Shown: in pieces, positions 7,570 through 15,564 of the stretch
Position numbering within the stretch: the first letter of the stretch is position 1
How the letters are laid out: each line of letters begins with the position of its first letter
Assembly: GCA_900757485.1 (NCBI GenBank)
Contig: CAAEOA010000269.1
Location: 1 to 25,174, forward strand
Direction: 5' to 3'
Length of the DNA stretch: 25,174 bases
DNA from: Oscillospiraceae bacterium
GTDB taxonomy: Bacteria > Bacillota > Clostridia > Oscillospirales > Ruminococcaceae
Program-made: the position numbers and the translations under genes
Notes under the pieces: model-generated
Database searches by the model: none
Told to the model about the DNA's origin: nothing
Seen by the model: the letters and a program-made list of their open reading frames with translations, nothing else

Positions 7570-7619
7570 AATGACAACAATTCTTCAGGAATTGTTGTCA
7601 TTCCCCTTTTCAGGGGAAT
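7570..7619 (+). repeat. Two hairpins with overlapping arms between the phosphoribosyltransferase gene and comEC
   Basis: AATGACAACAATTC (7570-7583) pairs perfectly with 7589-7602 around loop TTCAG. ATTCCCC (7600-7606) pairs with GGGGAAT (7613-7619). The arms share 7600-7602. The first hairpin is followed by CCCCTTTT rather than a clean T-run, so it may be a weak terminator for the upstream pair or a small switch. Confidence 0.6.
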
Positions 7620-7662
7620 TGATTCATTCTAACGGTTTTAATGATGGGAAAGGAGAGCAAAA

Positions 7663-9849
7663 ATGAATCGAAAAGGTTTTGTTCGCCCGATTGCAGTAAT
7701 CGGTTTTACATTTTTGTTTACACTGTTAACGGCGTCTGCTCTTCCTTTGCCGTTTAACATCGGTGCTGCAGCATTGTGCATGATTGCAGCGCTTTTGATA
7801 TCACTGATTATACCGCTCCGCATGCCGAAGCTCGCGTTGGTCCTGATAACAATTGCTATTGCTTTGGGCACGTTTTCTATCCATACTTATTTCAATTATC
7901 TTCCTGCTGTCAAGCTGGATCAACAGCAGAAGACGGTCACCGGCACCGTTACCGACCTTTCTGTTTCCGAAAAGGGAAAACAAGTCCTTACAGTTCGTCT
8001 CGACCATGAAATCGTTCCGACCTTTCGTCCTGTAAAAATACGGATCTTCCTGGAAAACAGTATCTCGATCAGGATTGCCGACAGAATATCTGCAAATACA
8101 TATTGTTATCTTCCATCTGAACAATACGGGCTGTATTCTCCTCAGGATTCTGCAAAAACGGACGGTATTTATCTTTACGGCTATGTCCAAGAGGGGAACC
8201 TCACTGTTTTCCCGGACGACGGCTTTCATCTATCCCGCTTGCTGTACCAATTTCGTGACAATCTGAAGCAAAAAGCCGAGTCATTATTTGCCTCTGAGAA
8301 AGCAGACTTCATAAAGGCAGTGCTCTTGGGAGATAAAACCGATCTTTCCGATGCATACTATCGCAATTTTACTCATACCGGAGTCGTACATCTGCTGACA
8401 GTATCCGGACTCCATTTTGTCATTCTAAGCCAGTTTGTCATCCGCACGCTGAAAGCATTTCGTTTGAAGCGAAAGCCGAGATATGCCATCGGAATGGCAA
8501 TGATTGTTTTGTTTATGGGAATTGCTGGATTCCAACCTGCCGTCTGCCGCGCGGGTTTTACCCTGTTGCTGTTCTACGGTGCCAAGCTGTTTAACCGAGA
8601 ATCAGACGCTTTGACTTCTCTGGGACTCGCCGGATTAGTCTTTGCGCTTGTGAATCCCTATCTGGTGCTGAGTCTCAGCTTTCAGCTTACCTATTTGTCT
8701 ACTTTGGGCATTCTGCTGTTCGCGGCCAAAATACAAATCTTCTTGGTACAAAAATGGAAACGGAAGCATCCGTTTTGGATATGGGCATCGGATTTGCTGT
8801 CGGTGACGCTTTCTGCCACAATTGCCACTCTGCCCGTCACCGCATACACTTTTCAGGGAATGGCTGTTCTGGCGCCTTTGTGGAATATTTTACTTTCTCC
8901 GTTATTTACCGTTGTACTGGTTGCCGGACTGCTTACCTTTGTTTTGGCATTTTTACCCTACCTTTCGATGATAGCGGAGGTACTCGCGGCATTTCTCACT
9001 CTCTGTATCAAGGCAATTGACGGAATCACCACATTGGGAGCGAAAATTCCTTACAGTTATCTCCCGCTTGGATATCGTTTTGTATATTTTTGGATACTGG
9101 CGACCATAATTTTATTGTTCTTTACCTTTCGATATTGCAGCTTTCGGTTTAAATATTCTCTTACCGCTCTGCTCTCTGCTGTTCTCCTCGCAGGCGGAAT
9201 CATTACCCATGCTGTGGTTTACCGCGACGTTTTGAATATTGCGGTTTGCACCGTCGGCACAGATACTGCCGTTTTAATGAACTGCCGGGAACAAAGCGTT
9301 TTGTTTCGCTGCAACAACTTGATTTCGCGATTATCCGATTCCAACGGAATAAAATCGTTTCCTGTCGCAGCAGAAATCGGCAGTATCTCTGCTTTGCAGG
9401 AACTCAGTCAATACGCCGACATCGGAACTGTCATTACCGAGGATACCATTCCACCTGACAGGATATCCTGTCAGGAAATCATCAAGCCGGATAATTACGA
9501 TATCCAGTCCGGTGAAGAACTGCAAATAAAAGTGCGAACGCAAAACGAAAAGGTTTACTATATCATAGAATACGGCGAAACAAACATTATCTTCGGCGAA
9601 TATGACGACCGGTTTGCATCCTACCATCAAACCGGCAAAGAAAATATTTACATTTTGGTTAAGGATTGCAATATGGTATTTGAAAAACCGGTCGATTATG
9701 TTATAATGTTAGGCGGTATCAATAATGAGGTGATTGCAAATCATCCGGATACTCAAATTGTAGACGGAACTGTGCAGGGCATTACTCCGGTATTGGTGTG
9801 CAAGAATGGTTCCGTAAAAATCAAAGGAGCTGGCAAATGGCTGTATTAA
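7663..9849 (+). CDS. comEC: ComEC/Rec2-type DNA uptake channel protein with divergent C-terminal domain
   Basis: A 728-residue polytopic membrane protein of the ComEC/Rec2 family, which moves single-stranded DNA across the membrane during transformation. The N-terminus has two or three membrane helices and a DUF4131-like segment. The competence core has the hallmark HLLTVSGLHFVILS near residue 245 and several further helices up to about residue 510. The C-terminal 210 residues occupy the place of the usual metallo-beta-lactamase-like domain, but no HxHxDH metal motif is visible. AAAGGAGAG precedes the ATG at 7663. The stop overlaps the holA start, an arrangement common in Bacillota. Competence itself is not shown by this window; comEC often persists in species with no demonstrated transformation. 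Confidence 0.92.
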   Translation: MNRKGFVRPIAVIGFTFLFTLLTASALPLPFNIGAAALCMIAALLISLIIPLRMPKLALVLITIAIALGTFSIHTYFNYLPAVKLDQQQKTVTGTVTDLSVSEKGKQVLTVRLDHEIVPTFRPVKIRIFLENSISIRIADRISANTYCYLPSEQYGLYSPQDSAKTDGIYLYGYVQEGNLTVFPDDGFHLSRLLYQFRDNLKQKAESLFASEKADFIKAVLLGDKTDLSDAYYRNFTHTGVVHLLTVSGLHFVILSQFVIRTLKAFRLKRKPRYAIGMAMIVLFMGIAGFQPAVCRAGFTLLLFYGAKLFNRESDALTSLGLAGLVFALVNPYLVLSLSFQLTYLSTLGILLFAAKIQIFLVQKWKRKHPFWIWASDLLSVTLSATIATLPVTAYTFQGMAVLAPLWNILLSPLFTVVLVAGLLTFVLAFLPYLSMIAEVLAAFLTLCIKAIDGITTLGAKIPYSYLPLGYRFVYFWILATIILLFFTFRYCSFRFKYSLTALLSAVLLAGGIITHAVVYRDVLNIAVCTVGTDTAVLMNCREQSVLFRCNNLISRLSDSNGIKSFPVAAEIGSISALQELSQYADIGTVITEDTIPPDRISCQEIIKPDNYDIQSGEELQIKVRTQNEKVYYIIEYGETNIIFGEYDDRFASYHQTGKENIYILVKDCNMVFEKPVDYVIMLGGINNEVIANHPDTQIVDGTVQGITPVLVCKNGSVKIKGAGKWLY

Positions 9850-10886
9850 GCGATGCTGAACTTGCAAAATCCATCCGTCAGGGCGAGCTTTCACCGGTAT
9901 ATCTGCTATATGGAAAAGAAACGTATCAGCTGCAAAAACATCTTTCTGCCCTGATTAGAAAAACGGTCGGAAAGCAAAGTTCCTGTTTTAATTTGCAGCA
10001 ATTTGACGGCAGCCGTGTAACCGTTGCTGAAATTATTGACGCTGCCGAGGCTTATCCGGTTATGGCAGAAAAAAAGTGTGTCACCGTCAGCAGTCTTGAC
10101 TTGGAAAAACTCCCGGAAAAGGATTTCAATGCCCTGAAAGAGTTAGTCAAAGATCCGCCGCCGGATACGGTACTTATCTTTCATTATACCGGGAATGAAA
10201 TCGACTTAAAAAAATCAAGCAAGCAAAAATCCTTTCTGGGATTGATAGAAAAAAGCGGAACTGTGACCGAATTTAAGTTTCTTTCCCAATCACAGCTCGA
10301 AAAAGTTTTGCTGGATACTGCTGCAAAATCCGGCTGTAAGCTTTCTCCTTATCTTGCCTGTTATCTAATTGATCGCTGCGGAGACAGCCTTAGTGTTTTG
10401 CTGACTGAAATGGAAAAGCTGTGCTGCTTTGTAGGCGACGGAGAAATCACCAAAGAAAACGTGGACATGCTGACCGCAAAAACAGTAGAATCCTCTGCTT
10501 TTGATTTGGCAAAGGCAATTCTGAAACGGGAATATGAGCGCTCCTTTCATATTCTTTCCGAGCTTTTATATCAGAGACTGGAACCGCTTGCCATTATGGG
10601 AGCGCTGAACATGTCTTTTTCTGACCTATACAAAGCCGCAATTGCCAAAGCAGGACAAATTCCCGTTTCGACCGTGATACAAGATTTTAATTATAAGGGA
10701 CGGGATTTTCGTATTAAAAACGCTTTTCGGGATGTGTCTGCGGTTTCGGTAGGTCAGCTACGGCAGTGCATTGCCATCCTTTCGGAAGCGGACTTGAAAT
10801 TAAAATCTTCCCGCACGGATGACCGTACAATCATGGAAATGGTTATCGCTAAAATGATTACGGTAAAGGAAGCCCGCATCCGATAG
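9837..10886 (+). CDS. holA: DNA polymerase III delta subunit
   Basis: A 349-residue HolA/YqeN protein, the delta subunit that opens the sliding clamp within the clamp loader. LSPVYLLYGKETYQLQKHL near the N-terminus and AEAYPVMAEKKCVTVSSLD are typical of the family, as is the C-terminal DLKLKSSRTDDRTIMEMVI. The ATG at 9837 is chosen over an in-frame ATG at 9798 because AAAGGAGC lies just upstream and the family N-terminus fits. The start overlaps the last 13 bases of comEC, which suggests translational coupling. Confidence 0.94.
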   Translation: MAVLSDAELAKSIRQGELSPVYLLYGKETYQLQKHLSALIRKTVGKQSSCFNLQQFDGSRVTVAEIIDAAEAYPVMAEKKCVTVSSLDLEKLPEKDFNALKELVKDPPPDTVLIFHYTGNEIDLKKSSKQKSFLGLIEKSGTVTEFKFLSQSQLEKVLLDTAAKSGCKLSPYLACYLIDRCGDSLSVLLTEMEKLCCFVGDGEITKENVDMLTAKTVESSAFDLAKAILKREYERSFHILSELLYQRLEPLAIMGALNMSFSDLYKAAIAKAGQIPVSTVIQDFNYKGRDFRIKNAFRDVSAVSVGQLRQCIAILSEADLKLKSSRTDDRTIMEMVIAKMITVKEARIR

Positions 10887-10937
10887 CGCTCTACGCTGAA
10901 AGAAGGCTTAAAAGCTCAGAAAGGAACGGGCACTGCA

Positions 10938-11576
10938 ATGATCAAACTGACACAATGTGTAATTGTAGAGGGAAAATATGACAAGCAAAAACTCAGCCGC
11001 ATCTTAGATGCAACAATATTAGCCACCAATGGATTTCGTATTTTCAAAGACAGAGAAATGCGCAGATTGATTCAAACACTTGCAGAACAAAACGGTATTA
11101 TTATTCTTACTGATTCGGACAGCGCCGGCTTTAAAATCCGAAATCACATTAAAAGCTTTGTCCCTGCCCGGCAGATCACCAACGTCTATATTCCCGAAAT
11201 AGCGGGAAAGGAAAAGCGAAAAAGGGAAATTTCCAAAGAAGGACTGCTCGGAGTAGAAGGTATTCCGGATGAAATCATTCTCAAAGCGCTGATGCAAGCC
11301 GGCATCACGCCGGAACACAAAACAACCTCCGGATGTAAAATAACCAAGCTTGATTTATATGAGGATGGATTCAGCGGTGGACCGGACAGTGCCGCATATC
11401 GCAAGCTTCTGCTACAATATCTTAATCTGCCGCATTATATGACCGCTAATTCTATTTTAGAAATGATTAATGCAACCATGACTGCGGAGGACTATCACCT
11501 GATAGTCAAGAAGATCAAAGAACAAAATGTCCCGGGAACGCGTATCGTTACTCCTCAAAAAGATCCCAAGGCATAA
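10938..11576 (+). CDS. Toprim-domain RNase M5-like protein (DUF4093 type)
   Basis: A 212-residue protein with an N-terminal Toprim domain: CVIVEGKYDK (catalytic-type Glu11) and ILTDSDSAGFKIR (Asp59, Asp61). The middle GVEGIPDEIILKAL and the C-terminal part resemble RNase M5, which matures 5S rRNA in Bacillota, and the related DUF4093 group found in Clostridia. Compared with Bacillus RnmV the identity is partial, so the 5S role is probable rather than certain. AAAGGAACGG precedes the ATG. It stands 51 bp after holA and 59 bp before the MBOAT gene, in the same direction. Confidence 0.82.
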   Translation: MIKLTQCVIVEGKYDKQKLSRILDATILATNGFRIFKDREMRRLIQTLAEQNGIIILTDSDSAGFKIRNHIKSFVPARQITNVYIPEIAGKEKRKREISKEGLLGVEGIPDEIILKALMQAGITPEHKTTSGCKITKLDLYEDGFSGGPDSAAYRKLLLQYLNLPHYMTANSILEMINATMTAEDYHLIVKKIKEQNVPGTRIVTPQKDPKA

Positions 11577-11593
11577 CAGTATGAAAACAAAAC

Positions 11594-11635
11594 AGGAGGA
11601 AATTTTTCATTACCAAATGAAAAAGAATGTGAAAT
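11594..11635 (+). promoter_or_regulatory. Remote SD with intervening hairpin before the MBOAT start
   Basis: A strong AGGAGG (11594-11599) lies 36 nt before the MBOAT ATG, too far for direct use. Between them TTTTTCATT (11603-11611) pairs perfectly with AATGAAAAA (11616-11624) around ACCA. Looping out this hairpin reduces the effective spacing to about 14 nt. No other SD is evident. Confidence 0.5.
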
Positions 11636-13042
11636 ATGGTATTTTCCAGTCTGACTTTTTTATATGTATTTTTGCCCCTCGTTTTAATTGCTTATTATTT
11701 AGTCCCGTCCAAATGGAAGAATATTGTTATTTTCATTTCCGGCATCATTTTCTTTGCATGGGGCGAGCCGGTATATGTGCTGTTGATGCTGTTTACCACG
11801 ATTGTAGATTACACCGCCGGACGATTGATGGATAAATATGACGACCGTCCCAAGCTGCGGACTGTCTTTTTGCTGATGTCTGTTATCATAGATCTCGGTC
11901 TGCTGGCGACCTTTAAATACAGTTCGTTCCTGATTCAGAATTTTAATGATTTATTCGGCACGCAAATTACCGATCCGAAACTGCCTCTCCCGATTGGCAT
12001 TTCTTTCTACACCTTCCAAAGTATGTCTTATAGTATTGATATGTATATGCGCAATATCAAGGTACAAAAAAGTCTGATTAACTATATTTCTTATGTTTCC
12101 CTGTTTCCCCAGATCGTTGCGGGACCAATCGTCCGTTATCAGGATGTTGCCAATGAAATTGATCATCGTACCATTACCACTTCAAAGGTATCCCAAGGTA
12201 TCGGTGTTTTTCTGCTGGGACTCGGCAAAAAAGTATTGATTGCCAACAATATCGGCGCCCTTTGGACAACCATCAAAGCCACCGATATTTCTCAGCTTTC
12301 TACCCTGACGGCATGGCTTGGAATACTGGCGTTTACTTTCCAGATCTATTTTGATTTTTCAGGCTATTCCGATATGGCGGTGGGGTTGGGAAAAATGTTG
12401 GGCTTTGAATTCCCGCAAAACTTTAATTATCCTTACCTTTCCCGAAGCATCAGCGAATTTTGGCGCAGATGGCATATTACGCTTGGCACTTGGTTCCGAT
12501 GTTATGTCTATATTCCGTTGGGAGGCAACCGAAACGGCAAACTTGCCACACTGCGAAATTTACTGATCGTTTGGTTTTTGACCGGTTTATGGCACGGAGC
12601 AAGCTGGAACTTCATTGTTTGGGGATTGTATTTCGGTATTTTGATTATTATGGAGCGGTTATTCCTGGGTAAATTACTGGAAAAGCTGCCCGCTTTTCTC
12701 AGCACCGCTTATTGCTTTTTACTGGTGGTTATCGGATGGGTCATCTTTGAGATCGACAGTATTCCTAAAATTCTCTCTTATCTGAAAGTCATGTTCTTTG
12801 GCTCTTCAGTGGGAATTATTGATTCAAAAAGTATCTATTATCTTGCCTCCTATGCAATCATCTTTCTGATTTGCATCATCGGCAGCACCGATTATCCGAA
12901 GAAGCTGGCAGTAAAACTGCAGAACAGCCATCCGGTACTGATTTCCGGCGTTTATCCGATATACCAGGCTGCATTAATGGTGGCGTCAACCGCATATCTT
13001 GTGTTTGCCACCTACAACCCGTTTTTGTATTTCAGATTTTAA
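11636..13042 (+). CDS. MBOAT family membrane O-acyltransferase (AlgI/DltB-like)
   Basis: A 468-residue membrane-bound O-acyltransferase that would pass an acyl group (acetyl in many relatives) across the membrane for modifying an exported glycan. The start MVFSSLTFLYVFLPLV is typical of the family. It has about ten hydrophobic segments. The conserved block FWRRWHITLGTWFR and the active-site histidine in GLWHGASWN (His320) are both present. It is followed after 18 bp by a DHHW/AlgJ-like partner, the usual two-gene arrangement for glycan O-acetylation. Another reading frame starting at ATG 11581 overlaps the first 200 bp, but it has no family features. The acyl donor and target glycan are unknown. 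Confidence 0.93.
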   Translation: MVFSSLTFLYVFLPLVLIAYYLVPSKWKNIVIFISGIIFFAWGEPVYVLLMLFTTIVDYTAGRLMDKYDDRPKLRTVFLLMSVIIDLGLLATFKYSSFLIQNFNDLFGTQITDPKLPLPIGISFYTFQSMSYSIDMYMRNIKVQKSLINYISYVSLFPQIVAGPIVRYQDVANEIDHRTITTSKVSQGIGVFLLGLGKKVLIANNIGALWTTIKATDISQLSTLTAWLGILAFTFQIYFDFSGYSDMAVGLGKMLGFEFPQNFNYPYLSRSISEFWRRWHITLGTWFRCYVYIPLGGNRNGKLATLRNLLIVWFLTGLWHGASWNFIVWGLYFGILIIMERLFLGKLLEKLPAFLSTAYCFLLVVIGWVIFEIDSIPKILSYLKVMFFGSSVGIIDSKSIYYLASYAIIFLICIIGSTDYPKKLAVKLQNSHPVLISGVYPIYQAALMVASTAYLVFATYNPFLYFRF

Positions 13043-13060
13043 GGAGGAGTGGTGATCGAT

Positions 13061-14194
13061 ATGAAATCAAATAAGTTAACCGCTAATATTGCGATATTTG
13101 CCGTTCTCCTGATTGTATTACCGGCATTGACTCTTTTCCTGCCGAAAAAGACCTTTTCTGAAAACGAAAACCGTTATCTTCAGGAATTCCCGGTTCCAAC
13201 ACTGAAAACACTAGAGGATAAAAGCTTTATGTCCGCTTTTGAAAAGTTTTTTTCCGACCATTTTGTGTTGCGTGAAAAATGGATTCAGCTGAAAAACCAA
13301 ATGGAGATTATAACCAATAAGAAAGAAATTAACGGCGTATATCTAACGGAAAAACGCCTGATTGAACATCAAGAACTTAACGAAGACATTATTAAGCAAA
13401 ACACCGAAGCGATTAACTCCTTTGCGGAAAAATATAAAAAGCCGACCTTTTTAATGATCGTACCTACCGCCGAAAGTATTTATACCGACCAGTTGCCGCT
13501 TATGGCGCCGTATTTTGATCAAAAAAAGGTGATTGACAGCATCTATACCGCTTCCAATAAGAATCTGACTTGTATTGATGTGTTTACTCCTCTGTTGTCC
13601 GCAAAGAATCAATACATTTATTATAATACAGACCATCATTGGACCAGTTTGGGCGCTTATCTCGGATATTTTTCTTCTGCCAAACCACTTGGTTTTGCTC
13701 ATAACGAGATCGATAAATTTAATGTAGAACATGCAAGTCATGATTTTAAAGGAACGCTGTATTCAAAAACACTGTATGAAAAAAGTACACCTGATACGAT
13801 CGACCTTTATCATCTGTCTACCGGAGAACCGCAGGTGACTGTTACGGTCAATTCAGGACAAAAGTCATCAGAGCACCAAAGCATCTTTTTTAGAAATTAC
13901 CTGGATAAAAAAGATAAATATAATACTTTTCTGGGGCAGAATGAGCCTTGTGTATCGGTAAAAACCGATGTGACAAATCAGAAAAAATTGTTGATTATCA
14001 AAGATTCCTATGCGCACTCTATGGTACAGTTTTATATGTATCATTACAGCGAGATTACTCTTGTAGATCTGAGATATGTTAATAAATTAAGCAATTATGT
14101 TTCGGTTGATGATTACGATCAAATTATGTTTGTTTATAATTTTGCCAGTGTAAACACCGACACCAGTATCGGCAAAAAATTACCGCTGTTTTAA
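13061..14194 (+). CDS. DHHW-motif extracytoplasmic acyltransferase partner (AlgJ/AlgX-like SGNH fold)
   Basis: A 377-residue protein with a single N-terminal membrane anchor (about residues 9-28) and an outside domain. The namesake NTDHHWTSLGAY places Asp191-His192-His193-Trp194 in the active-site region. LLIIKDSYAHSMVQ further on matches the serine-bearing block of the AlgJ/AlgX/DHHW group. PFFSENENRYLQEFP-type N-terminal sequence after the anchor (here KTFSENENRYLQEFP) is also typical. ATG 13061 is preferred, with AAGGAGGAG at 13041-13049. It presumably takes the acyl group delivered by the MBOAT protein encoded 18 bp upstream and loads it on a cell-surface polymer. Confidence 0.9.
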   Translation: MKSNKLTANIAIFAVLLIVLPALTLFLPKKTFSENENRYLQEFPVPTLKTLEDKSFMSAFEKFFSDHFVLREKWIQLKNQMEIITNKKEINGVYLTEKRLIEHQELNEDIIKQNTEAINSFAEKYKKPTFLMIVPTAESIYTDQLPLMAPYFDQKKVIDSIYTASNKNLTCIDVFTPLLSAKNQYIYYNTDHHWTSLGAYLGYFSSAKPLGFAHNEIDKFNVEHASHDFKGTLYSKTLYEKSTPDTIDLYHLSTGEPQVTVTVNSGQKSSEHQSIFFRNYLDKKDKYNTFLGQNEPCVSVKTDVTNQKKLLIIKDSYAHSMVQFYMYHYSEITLVDLRYVNKLSNYVSVDDYDQIMFVYNFASVNTDTSIGKKLPLF

Positions 14195-14208
14195 AAAGTT
14201 TGTCTGTC

Positions 14209-14269
14209 ATGCGAATCCTTTGTAAAATGATATTTGTTTTGTAAGGCTTCGCATCCATAAATATCATTT
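14209..14269 (+). other. Interleaved inverted repeats (pseudoknot-capable)
   Basis: ATGCGAATCCTT (14209-14220) pairs with AAGGCTTCGCAT (14243-14254) with one mismatch. AAATGATATTT (14225-14235) pairs perfectly with AAATATCATTT (14259-14269). The arms alternate 1-2-1'-2', so the two stems cannot be nested. The site lies in the gap between the DHHW gene and the DUF3048 gene. Confidence 0.5.
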
Positions 14270-14288
14270 AGAAGAAACGCTCCCGCGC

Positions 14289-14330
14289 TCCTTCCAAGCA
14301 AGCGGCTGCTTTTGAAAGCCGCAGAAAGGA
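14289..14330 (+). promoter_or_regulatory. Hairpin covering the SD of the DUF3048 gene
   Basis: GCGGCT (14302-14307) pairs with AGCCGC (14317-14322). Outside it, TCCTT (14289-14293) can pair with AAGGA (14326-14330), which is the SD. The spacing from AAGGA to the ATG at 14344 is 13 nt. The outer pairing is short, so masking of the SD is only possible. Confidence 0.35.
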
Positions 14331-14343
14331 ATGGTTCACCCAT

Positions 14344-15423
14344 ATGAAAAAGAAACTCAGCATGCTTGTCGCGGCTGTACTGCTTGTTATGTCTGCTGCA
14401 GGCTGCGGCGAAAATCCGGTTCCTTCCGGAACAGACAGCAACACCGCAAACAATTCTTCCGTAACAGAGGACGCTTCCTCCGAAACACCGGTGAAGAAAG
14501 ATGAAAATCTGAATCCGCTTACCGGAGAATATAATTTGAAGGATCGCGCTGTCGGAAAACGACCGGTATCTGTTATGGTAAATAATATCAAGAAGGCGTG
14601 GCCGCAATACGGGCTTTCTTCTGCGGATATCTGCTATGAAATTGTAGTGGAGGGCGGTATAACCCGAATTATGGCAGTATTTGCCGACTATCAGTCAGTG
14701 CCGAAAATCGGTTCTGTTCGCTCTGTCAGACATTATTTTCTGGACTGCAGCGCGCCGCTTAATACGATTTTCGTTCATTGGGGCGGAAGTACACCCGGGT
14801 ATGACGCCGTGAAATCCAGAGGCATCAATAATATAGACGGCATGTCCATGTCAAAGGTTTCTTTTTTACGTGATAATCAACTGAAAAAAGAAAAGGGACA
14901 GGAGTTCAGCAATTTCACCAATGCAGAATTGATTCAAAAAGGAATAGAAAAGAAAAAATACAATACGAGCGGAACGCCGAATCCCGGATTTCAATTCGAT
15001 CCCACCGGTCAAGTAATCGGCAGCGTAGCCGCAACTGATATATCCGTAAAATTCTCCGGCTATGTGACGGCTGATTTTGATTACGATTCGGTCACCGGTA
15101 AATATTTGAAAAGTGAATTCGGACAAAAACAAATCGATAAAAACAATAACCAGCAAATCGCAGTGGATAACGTCTTTGTTTTATATGCAGACATTCATCT
15201 TTATGCCGGAAGTAATAAATGGATGGATGTGGAATACAATAAAGGCGGCTCCGGATATTACATATCCAAAGGCACAAAAACGGACTTTACCTGGAGCAAA
15301 AGCGGCAGCAATAAGCCCTTTCAATTCAAAGATGCTTCCGGCGCAGACTTGAAGGTTAATCCCGGAAAAAGCTGGTTCTGTATTGTGTCAGATGAACAAA
15401 AAGGAAATACTACCATCAAATAA
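14344..15423 (+). CDS. DUF3048 domain lipoprotein (YerB-like)
   Basis: A 359-residue predicted lipoprotein. The signal peptide KKKLSMLVAAVLLVMSAAGC ends in a lipobox with the acylated Cys at residue 20, then a Ser/Thr/Asn-rich linker. The DUF3048 part starts at NPLTGEYNLKDRAVGKRP and continues with VVEGGITRIMAVFADYQ, KIGSVRSVRHYFLD and HWGGSTPGYDAVKS, which are the hallmark blocks. The second domain (about residues 230-359) matches the C-terminal DUF3048 half. Bacillus YerB belongs to this family; its biochemical role is not established. It lies among envelope genes, consistent with an outer-surface location. Confidence 0.93.
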   Translation: MKKKLSMLVAAVLLVMSAAGCGENPVPSGTDSNTANNSSVTEDASSETPVKKDENLNPLTGEYNLKDRAVGKRPVSVMVNNIKKAWPQYGLSSADICYEIVVEGGITRIMAVFADYQSVPKIGSVRSVRHYFLDCSAPLNTIFVHWGGSTPGYDAVKSRGINNIDGMSMSKVSFLRDNQLKKEKGQEFSNFTNAELIQKGIEKKKYNTSGTPNPGFQFDPTGQVIGSVAATDISVKFSGYVTADFDYDSVTGKYLKSEFGQKQIDKNNNQQIAVDNVFVLYADIHLYAGSNKWMDVEYNKGGSGYYISKGTKTDFTWSKSGSNKPFQFKDASGADLKVNPGKSWFCIVSDEQKGNTTIK

Positions 15424-15446
15424 CAAAAGAGCAATAGAATAATGAC

Positions 15447-15555
15447 AATCCCCAACGGGAATGCTTGTTTTGTAATGATTTGCATTTTTCATTTACGATT
15501 GAATTCATGCAAAAATGTTCCACAACATTACGAAAAAGCATTTTTGTTGGGGGTT
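15447..15555 (+). other. Long three-tier hairpin before the CmpB-like gene
   Basis: Three nested stems: AATCCCCAAC (15447-15456) with GTTGGGGGTT (15546-15555); AATGCTT...TGTAATG (15460-15477) with CATTACG...AAGCATT (15526-15542, small bulge and one G-T); and TTTGCAT (15479-15485) with ATGCAAA (15507-15513). The right foot contains the only G-rich SD-like sequence before the next start at 15565 and runs into TTTTTA. It could be a terminator for DUF3048, an SD-masking leader, or both. Confidence 0.65.
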
Positions 15556-15564
15556 TTTATTGAT

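Noticed and set aside
9798..9836. Upstream in-frame start for holA
   Set aside because: ATG 9798 lacks an SD and adds 13 residues not expected in the family; ATG 9837 has AAAGGAGC directly upstream.
11527..11835. 102-codon frame overlapping the start of the MBOAT gene
   Set aside because: It overlaps the end of the Toprim gene and the MBOAT N-terminus in another frame and shows no family features. Its internal ATG at 11581 is kept only as a possible leader start.
15442..15564. N-terminal extension of the CmpB-like protein
   Set aside because: The extra 41 codons are encoded by the arms of the long hairpin and contain no SD or family-like sequence.
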